64,000 bases of DNA from Lepus europaeus. Lineage: Eukaryota; Chordata; Mammalia; Lagomorpha; Leporidae. Below are positions 22,541 to 32,540 of this stretch, piece after piece. The stretch covers positions 102,702,448 through 102,766,447 of the forward strand of contig NC_084835.1 in the NCBI RefSeq assembly GCF_033115175.1, written 5' to 3'. Position 1 is the first letter of the stretch; each line of letters opens with the position of its first letter. The position numbers and the translations under genes were made by a program. Below the pieces are notes generated by a model, which was not told the origin of the DNA, ran no database searches, and saw only the letters and a program-made list of their open reading frames with translations.

Positions 22541-23324
22541 AATTCAAATGTGACTCTGGAGTGCAACCAACATAATATATTGGAGGATTAGAACATCTGA
22601 GCCACATCACTGATGAGCTTGCTTTTCATCCAAAGCAAAGGGAAAAATTACTGATGAATTAAATGAATGACTCATGGAAAATGACTGAGCATGTAACATT
22701 TGGGTAAATGTGGCATGGCCACTGTACTGAGCTATAATTCAATTTTGAACCACAGTGGAAGCCAATACAATTCCCTGGTATTACAGCTCAGAATTTCAGG
22801 AGAGCTAGCAAAGGTTGAACATTACATTATGGAGGTCTGAGGAGCTGCATGGAGCTGAAGAGGAAAGAAACCCTGAAAGATGGATTTTCATTGTCAGAGA
22901 AGATTCTGTTCCCTTCTTTTCTTGGCTTTAGGGAGAATGTACATCCTGAGAACTCAGTGGCTAGGGAGGAAGCTCTTAGACCTGAAACTCTTATCAGAAC
23001 CTAGAAGTCAAATCCTACAACAAATCCTTTTCTGACATAGGCAGGTGTTGTCTCCAGTACTTCTGAATGGTTCTGGAAAGGCCCCTCTAACCAGCCATAA
23101 AGGCAGGCAGGGTTCAAGGCTGGTTTTGAGCTATAGGTAGAGCAGGCAATCACTTATATGGAATAGTTTGAAAAACAACCCTTTTCTCACAAACCACTCA
23201 CTAGAATAAATACCCTGTCCCATTTCCTGGCATTTCACCGTATCACACATTTCTTTATGTATGCTGTAAAAATAGAGTGTGTGATTGAGTTAAACTACTG
23301 CCCTCTAAAGAGATCCCCTACTCC

Positions 23325-23347
23325 AAAAAAAAAAAAAAAAAAAAAAA
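23325..23347. repeat. poly(A) run
   Basis: 23 consecutive A residues. No upstream AATAAA and no flanking duplication are obvious, so I do not call a retrocopy. Confidence 0.85.
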
Positions 23348-23599
23348 TCCACATATCTCTAAAAGAGCTAGCAATGGCTTACTGGGCATGTACTAATTCA
23401 CACCTTGTCTAAATTGCTTTTAAAAATGTTCATTTAGTTATTAATTTAAATTATTTTAAATAATCTGTTTGCCTGATGAGAGAACGAATGCACAGAGAGG
23501 TGAATTTTCCTGTTGAAGATGATACTTGCAGGCAGCCTGGCTTTGCTGACCCAAGGTCTTCTATTGACTCTTCACTTGCCACTAGGACCTTCATTAGAG

Positions 23600-23800
23600 T
23601 TGTGTTGTAAACAAGACCATGATGTAAGCACTGCTCTAAGCATTTGATACACATTATTTCATGTCCTCTTCAAATCTAACATCTTCTAAGATAGAAAAAT
23701 ATCAGATATATTTTATGAGAGGTAAAGCTGAGGTGCAGAAAGGTGAAGAAATGTTCCAAAGAACTTAGGATCTAGTTCTGTCCGATTCTCAATCCCACAA
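23600..23800 (-). repeat. MIR-like ancient SINE, antisense
   Basis: The block TATTTTATGAGAGGTAAAGC, then TGAGGTGCAGAAAGGTGAAG and GATCTAGTTCTGTCCGATTC, follows the antisense MIR core (tgaggcacagagaggttaag ... ttcgaacccaggtctg). Confidence 0.65.
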
Positions 23801-23921
23801 CTAAAGCAACTTTCTCAATTCTTCCAACCACTGGCCACTCACTCCTAGGTATCATACTAATTTTTGCCATATGTATTCTTATGCTGAGCATTTTGTGGAA
23901 TTTTATTTTTTAATGTTCTTA

Positions 23922-24235
23922 AGGATTTTTTTTTATTTATTTGAAAGTCAGAAGTACAGAGAAAGAGAAAGAGAGAGAGAAAGAGAGATCTTCCATCCAT
24001 CGGCTGGTTCACTCCCCAAATTCTGCAACATCCAGGGCTGGGCCAGACTAAAGCCAGAAGCCAGGAGCTTTTTCTTGGTCTCCCATATGGGTACAGGGAT
24101 CCAAGCACTTGGGCCATATTCTGCTACTTTTCCAGGTGCTTTAGCAGGGAGCTGGTTATGAAGCAACAGGGACTCAGACTGGTACCCATATAGTCACAGG
24201 CTGTGGCTTTACCAGCTATGCCATAATGTAAGCCC
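23922..24235 (-). mobile_element. old CSINE, antisense
   Basis: Starts AAGGATTTTTTTTTATTTAT and continues through a GA-rich tract (23959-23990), AAAGCCAGAAGCCAGGAGCT, CACTTGGGCCATATTCTGCT and ending CCATAATGTAAGCCCC. Diverged; target duplication not clear. Confidence 0.85.
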
Positions 24236-24590
24236 CATGAAATTTTCAGATGTAGAGTAACAATGAAGTTGGAAATGGGGAGCAAAAGACTTTTCTTAGA
24301 GGTGTACTTGCATAACAAGCCCATTGTGTTTAGTGGGACTAATCTCAATTCTGGGAGGGAGGTTAAAATACCACTGAAGCAATCTCTTAGTAGCTCCATA
24401 TTTTTAGAATGTTCCTCCCTATATCCCCTTTCTTTCCAGTTGAGGGCAATCTTCCATCTCCCATCAAGCAATTTTGACCTCTTTACTTCAAGATACATAC
24501 TCCTCTTATGAATGCATAGACTTTATTGATAAACCCATCAATTTGAACACTATTCTGCATGTAGAAAAAGAGAAGAGAATAGCTTTTTTG

Positions 24591-24744
24591 AAAGATTTAT
24601 TTGTTTTTATTTGAGTCAGAATTACAGAAAAAGGAGAGAGACAGAGACAGAGACAGAGAGAGAGAGAGAGAGAGACCTTACATCTGCTTGTCCATTCTTC
24701 TTATGACTAGAATGGCCAGGGCTGGGCCAGGCTGAAACCAGTAT
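24591..24744 (-). mobile_element. partial CSINE (3' half only), antisense
   Basis: Starts AAAGATTTATTTGTTTTTAT with a GA/CAGAGA-rich tract, then GGCCAGGGCTGGGCCAGGCT; similarity stops at about 24744, so the tRNA-like head is missing. This is a 5'-truncated old copy. Confidence 0.75.
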
Positions 24745-25474
24745 TGGGTAAAATGCTGTGTTGTACAGATATGAATCTCATGCATTCTACCACATTAGCA
24801 TCTCTCATATCTTATGCTCCTCACAATTCACTATGTCTGACACTTTCTGTCATTCAAGCAGTAGTCATGACACAATGATCATGTTCAGTTGTTATCCTCT
24901 GTGGTAGAAGGGCAGGACAATTCCAACCCCTGGACACACAACACAATTTACACGTAAGGGCCAAGTGAAGCACTGAAGGAAATTCTGATTCGTTTTTGAA
25001 AAGTTTTTTTGACACCTCAGTATCACAACTTGAACCATGAGTAGGAGCATCATGGGACAAATCTCACACATGAATAGAACATTCTTTGAGGAACTGCTAT
25101 ATCATCATTGCCACCTCAGGCCCAGGGGATGATGCTGTAGGAGAAGCACAGAGGTCAACGCCTGTGAGACAAAAAGTGGCGGTGAAAGGTCAGATATGCA
25201 AGAGTCCAGGAATGTGTAACATACTTGTTCTTCTATATTTTCCTTTTATGTAGGCCAAGGAGCATACTTCTTCCTAAGTGAGCATAGAACAGCAATACTA
25301 CTTTCAATCAGTGATATGTTAGATTTTGGGATTGTCTTAGTAGAGGCTGCTAAATTGCCACAGTGTGGATGCCTTAAAGAGCAAGCATTTATTTCTCACA
25401 CTTCTAGATGGTGAGAAGACCAAGATCAAGGTGCCAGCAGGTCCGGTGTCTTGTGAAGTCCTGTTTCCAGGTTT

Positions 25475-26659
25475 GTAAATGGCTATTTCAGGCAATCAAA
25501 GCCAAAATTGACAAGTAGAATTACATTAAAATGAGAAGCTTCTGTACTGCACAAGAAACACTCAGGAAAGTGAAGAGGCAACCGACAGAATGGGAGAAAC
25601 TATTTGCAAACTATGCAACTGATAAAGGTTTAATAACCAGAATATATAAAGAGATCAAGAAACTCCACAACAAAACAAACAATCCAGTTAAGAAGTGGGC
25701 AAAGGACTTAAGCATCTTTCAAAACAGGAAATCCAAATGGCCGACAGACACATGAAAAATGCTCAGGATCACTAGCTGTGAGGAAAATGCAAATCAAAAC
25801 CACAATGAGGTTTCACCTCACCCCAGTTAGAATGGCTTTCATACAGAAATCAATAAACATCAAATGTTGGCAAGGATGTGGGGGGAAAGGTACCCTAATA
25901 CACTGTTGGTGGAAATGTAAACTGGTAAAGCCACCTTGGAAGAGAGTTTGGAAATATCTCATAAATCTGAATATAGACCTACCATATGACCCAGCCATCC
26001 CACTCCTGGTAATTTACCCAAGGGAAATGAAAGCAGCATATGAAAGAGTTACCTGCACCCCCATGTTTATTGCAGTTCAGTTCACAACAGCTAAGACATG
26101 GAATCAACCCAAATGCCCATCAACTGGAGATTGGATAAAGAAATTATGAGATATGCACTCCACAGGATACTGTACAGCAGTAAAAAAAAAAATGAAATCC
26201 TATTATTTGCAACAAAATGGATGAAACTGAAAAACATCATACTTAGTGAAATAAGCCATTCCCAAAAAAACAAATACCATATGTACTCTCTGACCTGTGA
26301 TAACTAATAGGGTTCCTAGAAGGTAATTGACAGAAGTGAAATTGACACTTTGAGAAGCAACAACTGTGAACAATCCTTGTCTCAATTGTTGAGGAACAGC
26401 TTTTTTCCATACTATTTGTTGTACTCTTTACTTAACACAGAGTTAATCATGTGTATAAAGTTAATTGAAGGTAGATCTTAGTAAAAAAAAAAAAAAAAAA
26501 AAAAAAGAATAGGAATAGGAGAGTGAGGAGGAAGAGAGGTGGGAGAGTGGGTAGGAGGGCAGGTATGGAATTACCATGTTCCTAAAGTTGTGGTTATGAA
26601 ATGTATGAAGTTTGTATTCCTTAAATAAAAGGTATTTGGGAGGGAAAAAGTAAATGGCT
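25475..26659 (+). mobile_element. 5'-truncated lagomorph L1 inserted in a MaLR LTR
   Basis: The body is about 25485-26649. L1 ORF2 C-terminal coding sequence is recognisable ([36 protein letters not shown], then [20 protein letters not shown] and NEILLFATKWMKLKNIILSE), followed by a 3' UTR with an internal A-run (26483-26506), a GGAGAG-rich stretch and TTAAATAAAAGG near the end. The target duplication GTAAATGGCT lies at 25475-25484 and 26650-26659. Frameshifts and stops make ORF2 non-functional. Better preserved than the L1s at 4.6 and 54.3 kb, so younger. Confidence 0.85.
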
Positions 26660-26823
26660 GTCCTCTTGCTGTGTCCCGATATGGTAAAGAGTAGAGTGAG
26701 AACAAGCTCAGTGCCTCTTCTGATAGGGCGGTTAATTTTGTCATGAGGGCTCCCCCCCACCTTTGTGACCCAAAAGCCCCACCTCCCGATCCCATCACCT
26801 TGGGAATTCAAATTTCAACATAC

Positions 26824-27083
26824 AAATTGGGAAGGATAGGAGCAGGCGCTGTGGCACTGTGGGTTAACGCCCTGGCCTGAAGTGCCGGCATCCCATGTGG
26901 GCGTCAGTTCGATACCTGGCTGCTCCACTTCTGATCCAGCTCTCTGGTATGGCCTGGGAAAACAGTAAGAAGATGGCCCAATCCTTGGACCCCGCACCCA
27001 CGTGGGAGACCTGGAAGAAGCTCCTGGCTCCTGGCTTTGGATCGGTGCAGCTCCAGCTGTTGCGGCCAATTGGGGAGTGAACC

Positions 27084-27131
<48 letters not shown>

Positions 27132-27205
27132 ACCTCTCCTTCTCTCTGTGTAACTCTGACTTTCAAATAAATAAATAAATCTTAAAAAAAAATTGGGAAG
27201 GATAG
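26824..27205 (+). mobile_element. CSINE, 16-bp target duplication, inserted in the MaLR LTR
   Basis: The body is 26840-27189, starting GAGCAGGCGCTGTGGCACTG and ending AAATAAATAAATAAATCTTA plus A-run. AAATTGGGAAGGATAG occurs at 26824-26839 and 27190-27205. This copy belongs to the GTGGCACTGTGGGTTAACGCC head type with a GTAACTCTGACTTTC tail, like 35801 and 35211. Confidence 0.95.
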
Positions 27206-27225
27206 ATTCAGCCCACAAAAGGAAA

Positions 27226-27345
27226 ATATACTATACATATTTTAATCTTCATGATGACACTAACAGGCAGGTAGATATCATTGTTTTCAGTTTAGAGAAG
27301 CAATAGAGACTGCCTATGAGTCCAGACTGAGCCTATGCTATGTCA
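27226..27345 (-). repeat. MIR-like fragment, antisense
   Basis: Blocks TTTTAATCTTCATGATGACA, CAGGCAGGTAGATATCATTG and TTTTCAGTTTAGAGAAGCAA match the antisense MIR core (cctcacaacaaccctatgagg ... ccattttacagatgagg). Confidence 0.65.
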
Positions 27346-27424
27346 GACCTCGTAGTCCTGCTTTTTCATCACTCCATGTGGCCCTTACAATGCCTGGAGA
27401 TCAGCCAGTTATCAGTTTTGTGCA

Positions 27425-27530
27425 TTTCACTGGCCTGGGTTTCAGTTTCCAGTTCTGTAAAATGGAGATGAAAACAACTACAGTACAGAGTTGCTGGGAA
27501 GATTAAATGGGATCAGATTTCACATCCTTT
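27425..27530 (+). repeat. MIR-like fragment
   Basis: TTTCACTGGCCTGGGTTTCA, CAGTTTCCAGTTCTGTAAAA and TGGAGATGAAAACAAC, then GTTGCTGGGAAGATTAAATG, match the 3' half of a MIR in sense orientation. Confidence 0.7.
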
Positions 27531-27639
27531 CAAACCTGGAGCTTTGGGAGACACCAGCCTTATCATGAGTTAACACCTGCCACATGGGAACTCTTGAAAT
27601 GCCTGCCTTTTGTTAGAGCCTCGTTAGACATTTTCTCAT

Positions 27640-27775
27640 GTGAATGTCCAATCCCAGCTAGATGGTCAGCACTTTGAGGACAGGAATTTGCTTTTGGAAT
27701 AAATCTGAATTTCTTACAGCATACTATGCACCCAACTGGCATTGCATGAATGTTTGTCTAAATGAACAAACAGCA
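27640..27775 (+). repeat. L2-like 3' end
   Basis: GGTCAGCACTTTGAGGACAG, ACAGCATACTATGCACCCAA and TGGCATTGCATGAATGTTTG follow the L2 3' region (agctccttgaggacaggg ... cacatagtaggtgctcaataaatgtttg). The 68-codon frame overlapping the end has no domain. Confidence 0.6.
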
Positions 27776-28919
27776 TTTGAGAAGTTGTGAAGCACTCAGT
27801 GCTACTGATGTTATTGCCTGTGAACCTGTTGGAACAGAGGACAGGCTGGGAACAGCGTATGTTGGTGATGATTTGGCTGCAAAAAGAGTGATACTTTTTA
27901 ATAAAACTGCACTAGACCACATTTTCCCCCAAGATGATATTTATGACATTTTAGGTAGCAGGAGATGAAGACTCTTGTGAGAAGAAATAATGGAGTGGGA
28001 GACAGAACAAAGAGTTGGAAACACTGATTTTTTTACGACTGCGTGACTAGGGGAGAGTGCCACTTGCCCTGTGATTCATGACTTTCTGTCGTGTATTAAG
28101 TCATCTGAGACTCTAGAGAAGGAGCTTTTGTCCTTAGGAAGCAATTTTCAGGCAAGTTCCAAAATCATGTCAAATAATTATCTTTTTAAATACATGTTTA
28201 TGTATTGTAATTAACTCTAGAATCGGTGTTTCTAATCCCCAGTGCCTCAGAAATTCCCTGGTACTAAGTTAGTTATTTAGGGAAGGGCATTCATTCTGGG
28301 CCTGTAAATTTTATTTAAAATTGAGCCGTCTTCCTGCTGTTTGTTTAACAGTCCCTGTGTTCTGTGTGGGGAAGTAATGCGTCTCCCCAAATGCACCTAA
28401 CTCACTACCAGCGGATGAGTAGGACACAGGGGCCTCCATATGTAATACCAAGAAGAAATTTGTGTCTACAGACACATGCTGACAGTGCAGAATTTTTTAT
28501 AGCCAAAATATATGTGATTTTGCCTTCTGGAGCTCCTCAGCCCAACTTAACACCCATTCCACAGAGAGGGTGCCTTGAAGCTCACATTCTTGGTTGCTGA
28601 ATCAAGAGTCTCCACAATTGTTCCCATTTGTGGAGTACTTAGAAAGGTATTAGTAAGTACAGCAATGGGGAGTCGGGATTTGTTTCATAATTCTGATGTA
28701 CTATAGGAATGGGGTATCCATATGGAAATAGAAGGGAATTGAGTATGAAATATGATTTGAGGAATGGTCCCAAGTCCTGGGGTCCCAAATGCTTTCACTA
28801 TTTGCTTGCTTTTACTTTCAAATTCCCTGCCATGAATATCATTCCTTTGGATAAGGTCCTCTTTCTCAAGTAAAAATGACACAAAAAGCTAAGTATAAAG
28901 CTTTAAATGAGTAATTTCA
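27776..28919. other. unique DNA, no gene recognised
   Basis: Nothing assignable. A weak MIR-like stretch may lie near 28000-28120 (GCGTGACTAGGGGAGAGTGC) but is too diverged to call. Confidence 0.4.
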
Positions 28920-29226
28920 TGTTTATTTATTATTTTTACATCTATCTAAAAGGCAAAGTGAGAGAGAGAGAGAGAATGATTGATTTTTCCATTCCATCTA
29001 CTTCATTCTGCAAATGTCTGCAACAGCCAGACCAAACCAGGAACCTAGAACTCCATTTGGATCTCCCACCTGGGTGCCCAAACACGTGGGCCATTGTCTG
29101 TTGTCTCCCAAGATGCACATTAGCAGGAAGTTGGATGGCAAGTGGAACAGCCAGGACTTGAGTGGACCCTCCAATATAGGAGGCAAGTGTCCCAGGCTTA
29201 ACCTGCTATGCCACAATGCCTACCCC
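28920..29226 (-). mobile_element. old CSINE, antisense
   Basis: TGTTTATTTATTATTTTTAC then AAAAGGCAAAGTGAGAGAG, TTGGATCTCCCACCTGGGTG, GCACATTAGCAGGAAGTTGG and ATGCCACAATGCCTACCCC follow an older C-SINE in antisense. Strongly diverged. Confidence 0.75.
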
Positions 29227-29819
29227 TATACTTTTTATCACGTAGTCGTGAATGATCATGAAACTGCTTCCCTTGCATCAGACCTAGGACTCATTGAGAC
29301 TGGTCCAGAAATTAGATACATGTTTAGGTTAAAGCTCAAAAAATGGAGTGGGATAAGGGAGCCCATTAAGGAGGACTGACTCAGTTAGGGGAGCAGCTCA
29401 CCTTGGGATCCGTGAGAGACTTCCAGATGGCAGAGAGTACTACAATAGGGAGAAAGTCGAGCAGCAAAGAACAATTCGATTTCTTTCATAAGCAAGGCTG
29501 GCTCAGAGATTATACATTCTTTTGAAATAACAATATATAATTCCAGTGGGCGACCGTGGTGTCTTGGTTTGCAAGTGTGGCAATGCAATATTAAGATAAT
29601 GGGAATTCATAGCCCATTTCAATAGTAGGGTCAGCCCTGACAGCAGATAACAGCCACACACAACCCAGTCTACCTTCCTGGATGGTGGAGTACTTGCAAA
29701 ACCAATTACTGTAGGCTGTGCTGCAATACAGAATTCAAAAGCTATAACCAATTGTTATAAAAAGAAAATTGAGCCACATGCCACAGCTTTTTTTTTTTTC
29801 TTTCCATTAAATCATAGCA

Positions 29820-30260
29820 GAGTATCTTTGGCCTAATGTCCCCTGTGAGACGGGTTGGGGTGATTTGTGTAGAAATTCTCACTTGACAAGCAGCTGTGAA
29901 AGCAAGCTTGCCGGGTTGACAGGCAGAGCAGCGCCCCATCCACCCAATAACTCAGGAACAAAAAGCAAATCAATAGACATAATATTGCAAAACACTGCAG
30001 CAGGATAAACACAGCTCTCACATCTATTTGATTTTTCTCCCTCATCTGTCAACACAATTGAGAAGTCGCGCTTGCTAATTGTCTTCAATTGGCAGACTCT
30101 GAGACTTTGACTGGAGCTGCGACACTTGGATGTCACAGTCTTTGCCGCTCATGGTCGCCAGCCTGGCAGCCTTGGAAGCGGCCTCCATTTTGGGCGGTCT
30201 GCGTTCATCTGCACGACTTCTCTCTGTCTGGATGAGGCACACTCTCCATTATGCAGTTCT
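29820..30260. promoter_or_regulatory. candidate conserved noncoding element
   Basis: This repeat-free stretch differs from its surroundings in retaining several CpGs (for example GAGACGGGTTGGGG, GAAGTCGCGCTTGC, GGTCGCCAGC, GAAGCGGCCTCC, GGGCGGTCTGCG). It also carries TALE-type TTGACAGG and TCTGTCAACA words. There is no convincing exon. Retained CpGs and transcription-factor-like words can mark an enhancer or small unmethylated region. This rests on reading only. Confidence 0.3.
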
Positions 30261-31820
30261 TCTCATCATTAGCACCGACTGAAGAATCTGTGCCATGTTC
30301 TCTGTATCCAAAATATTTGAGGGAGGCAAAGAATCCCAGGAAGTCAATGAAAATGCGCTTCTATTGCCAGCTAGCATTTGCAACTGCCAGACTTCCTTGC
30401 ATGCAAATTAGATTACCCAGCAGAGAAAGGACAGAGAGGGACCGGTTTCAAACTAAGCTTTCTTTTGTGGCTAAATGGCTATGTTTAAAAGAGTACCTTG
30501 ATTCGCTCCCTAAGAGGTCATGCACTATTGACTCCCTCATTCACCCTTTGCAAGGTCCCAAAGACATCATCAGATTTTTAAGCCCCCCAAAGACGATCAC
30601 ACTGAGCCCACCCTCTTCGGTGTACCTGAGCACTGTGCTTAGCAAACAGCTGAGGTTTGACAAATAGTGGCTGTCCTGACCAAGAGGTGTTGGAACTACA
30701 GAAAACAAAAGAATATTGGCCCAGGAGTGCATGGACCTGCAATTTTCTAGAAGGGTAGGAGCACTGGCTCCTGCTCTCTTTAACACCCTGGAGAGTGTCC
30801 TGGCACTATGTAAATCTGTTTGGCAGTGCTTATCCAAACTGTCTTTGCAAGGTCCTAAGAGATACATCTGTAAGAACTTGACAAAGAATCCAGATAAAAC
30901 AAGCTTGATAGGTGAACTAGAAGTAGGCAGTCTGGCATCCTCCGTTAGTTGTGTTTGCACGCCACCACTTCACTCGTCAAAGGCCTTTTCCTAACTTCCA
31001 GGAGTGGTGCTGGAAATTTTCCTGCTCACGTATGTGCCTCCTTCACATTCCTGAGGTCACCGAGCAGATAACTTGTTGTTTGGCGAATTGGTGCCTTGAA
31101 GCCCCTGCACTCTCAGGACTGCTCCACTTTTCCCAGACCCATTTGCCTCACAACCTCAATCCCTCCCTTTTTCCTTCCATCTCAATCTTTATGAATACAT
31201 ACACACACACACTCACTCACACTACCTCTTATAGGCAATTCCAAACATACTAGGGAGACACATTGTCTAATTAACAGCCATGTACTCAAAGCCAGCTTCA
31301 ACTAATATCAGCCCATGACTAACTTATTTCACTCACTTGCACCTCTTACACTGATGATATCATTATGAAGCAAAGCTCAGATACCATAATCATTTCATTT
31401 GCAAATATTTCAAGATCTACCTCTAGGATGAAATTAAAAATCATCTCCCAGAAATCCCTAAGCCCTCCAGAGAGAGTTTGGCCTCCCTGCTTTGTGCTTT
31501 TGTGACGCTTTGGCTGTTCCTACCTAGAACCAAATTGGTTTGTTTCCTGATCATCTCCCTTGCTGGCTGGTAAAGCCCTGGAAGCATGAGTGGTCAGTGT
31601 CCCAGGCAGCTCATTGAAATGCACTGCATTGAAACAATGAGTCCCAGGGGATCCTGGGTGCTCCCTGGTCAGCCCCTACCAGCGCAGGCACCAACGGAAG
31701 AGTCAGCCCCTTGGAGATAAACTGTCCAGACAGGGTGAGGCAACAAATCACATGTGGTTTATAGACTGCTGGTTCTTATGGGTGGGTTTGTTTGCTTGTT
31801 TGTTTTTCAACTAACCACTG
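30261..31820. other. unique DNA; open frames but no recognisable gene
   Basis: Overlapping frames of 138 codons (30251-30667, plus) and 139 codons (30541-30960, minus) are open, but neither shows a domain, a Kozak-like advantage or neighbouring splice structure. A possible L2 fragment lies near 31430-31560. A CA-rich run is at 31199-31222. Confidence 0.4.
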
Positions 31821-32445
31821 TTTTAGTGCCTGGCCCCAAAGGCGGTGGCAATCGCCAGTTCCATTTCCCGCATCCTGCGGTGGACCTCATGTTTTTGCAC
31901 TTCGGATCCAGGCACTGAATTTTTCTGCCAGAAAACACAGCTTTCGGTTATAAAATTGCAACCACTGAAACTAACCGCTGCCCATTCCCATCTAGATTTC
32001 TCAGCTGCAAAAATCATTGTCTTTTTAGGTAGTGTTTGTACATTTTATCAGTAAGCAGCCACCCTGTGCTTTCCATTTTTGATTTTGAAAAAAATAGAGA
32101 GGAGGAAAAAAATGGCTTTTATGAGTGTTCAAAGCTTTACATTGCAAATCTGATACCTAATTGTAATTTTCCTGGTAGTAATTCTCCTTAAGTTTTAATA
32201 CATGTCAAATGACTTGGCTATAAAATCACAGAGTGAAGAACAATTTTGATACTCCATGTTACAATAATCATTTTACATAATAACCAAGGAGATGAACTGT
32301 GGTTTTGTTCTTAAGATTTATAATAGTGTTATTTTGTGAAATAGAAAAGGATGTCTTCAAATGAGATCTATGAGAAATGAAAGAAAAATAGTTTTTTTTG
32401 ATCACTGATTGTAGACGGTTGTCCATAGGAAATTATGTAGAACAC
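31821..32445. other. unique DNA, CpG-retaining left part
   Basis: About 31840-32020 keeps CpGs in GGCGGTGGCAATCGCC, CCTGCGGTGG, TTCGGATCC and TTTCGGTTAT with no repeat signature. Both strands are open over about 65 codons, without a domain. It could be a conserved noncoding stretch; nothing firmer can be said. Confidence 0.3.
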
Positions 32446-32540
32446 CATATTGTAGAATGGAAATTATTCAATCCTGTGAGACCCAGGTTCAAGTGGAGAA
32501 GGTGCCCAGAGTGGCTCTGTGACCTTGGACATGGCCCCAT
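32446..32540 (+). repeat. MIR-like fragment
   Basis: TGTGAGACCCAGGTTCAAGT followed by GTGCCCAGAGTGGCTCTGTG and ACCTTGGACATGG corresponds to the MIR tRNA-like part through the tgtgaccttgggca core. Confidence 0.6.

Larger units (their letters stand above)
21684..23590. other. unique DNA, no gene recognised
   Basis: There are two simple-sequence tracts in the stretch (CT-rich 22463-22540, poly(A) 23325-23347) but no repeat family or exon that I can support. Confidence 0.5.
25333..27217 (-). mobile_element. MaLR (MLT1-type) LTR in three pieces, with nested L1 and CSINE
   Basis: Antisense MLT1-type LTR blocks occur in order across three segments. First, 25333-25484 (GTCTTAGTAGAGGCTGCTAA, TTTATTTCTCACACTTCTAG, ACCAAGATCAAGGTGCCAGC). 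Second, 26650-26839 (CTTGCTGTGTCCCGATATGG, CCCCACCTCCCGATCCC, GGAATTCAAATTTCAACATA). Third, 27190-27217 (GATAGATTCAGCCCAC). MaLRs are ancient nonautonomous endogenous retroviral-like LTR elements. This is a solo LTR with no internal genes visible. The inserts are an L1 at 25485-26649 and a CSINE at 26840-27189. Confidence 0.75.

Noticed and set aside
23325..23347. Poly(A) run as tail of a retrocopy
   Set aside because: No recognisable upstream gene or SINE, no AATAAA close by, and no target duplication found.
25531..26307. L1 ORF2-like frames as active reverse-transcriptase gene
   Set aside because: Only the C-terminal end of ORF2 is present and it is frameshifted; endonuclease and RT domains are missing.
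27762..27968. 68-codon frame as small gene
   Set aside because: Begins in an L2-like end, no domain, no supporting context.
30251..30960. Opposed 138- and 139-codon frames as a gene pair
   Set aside because: Neither product has a recognisable feature, and they overlap antisense at 30541-30667. No splice or promoter evidence.
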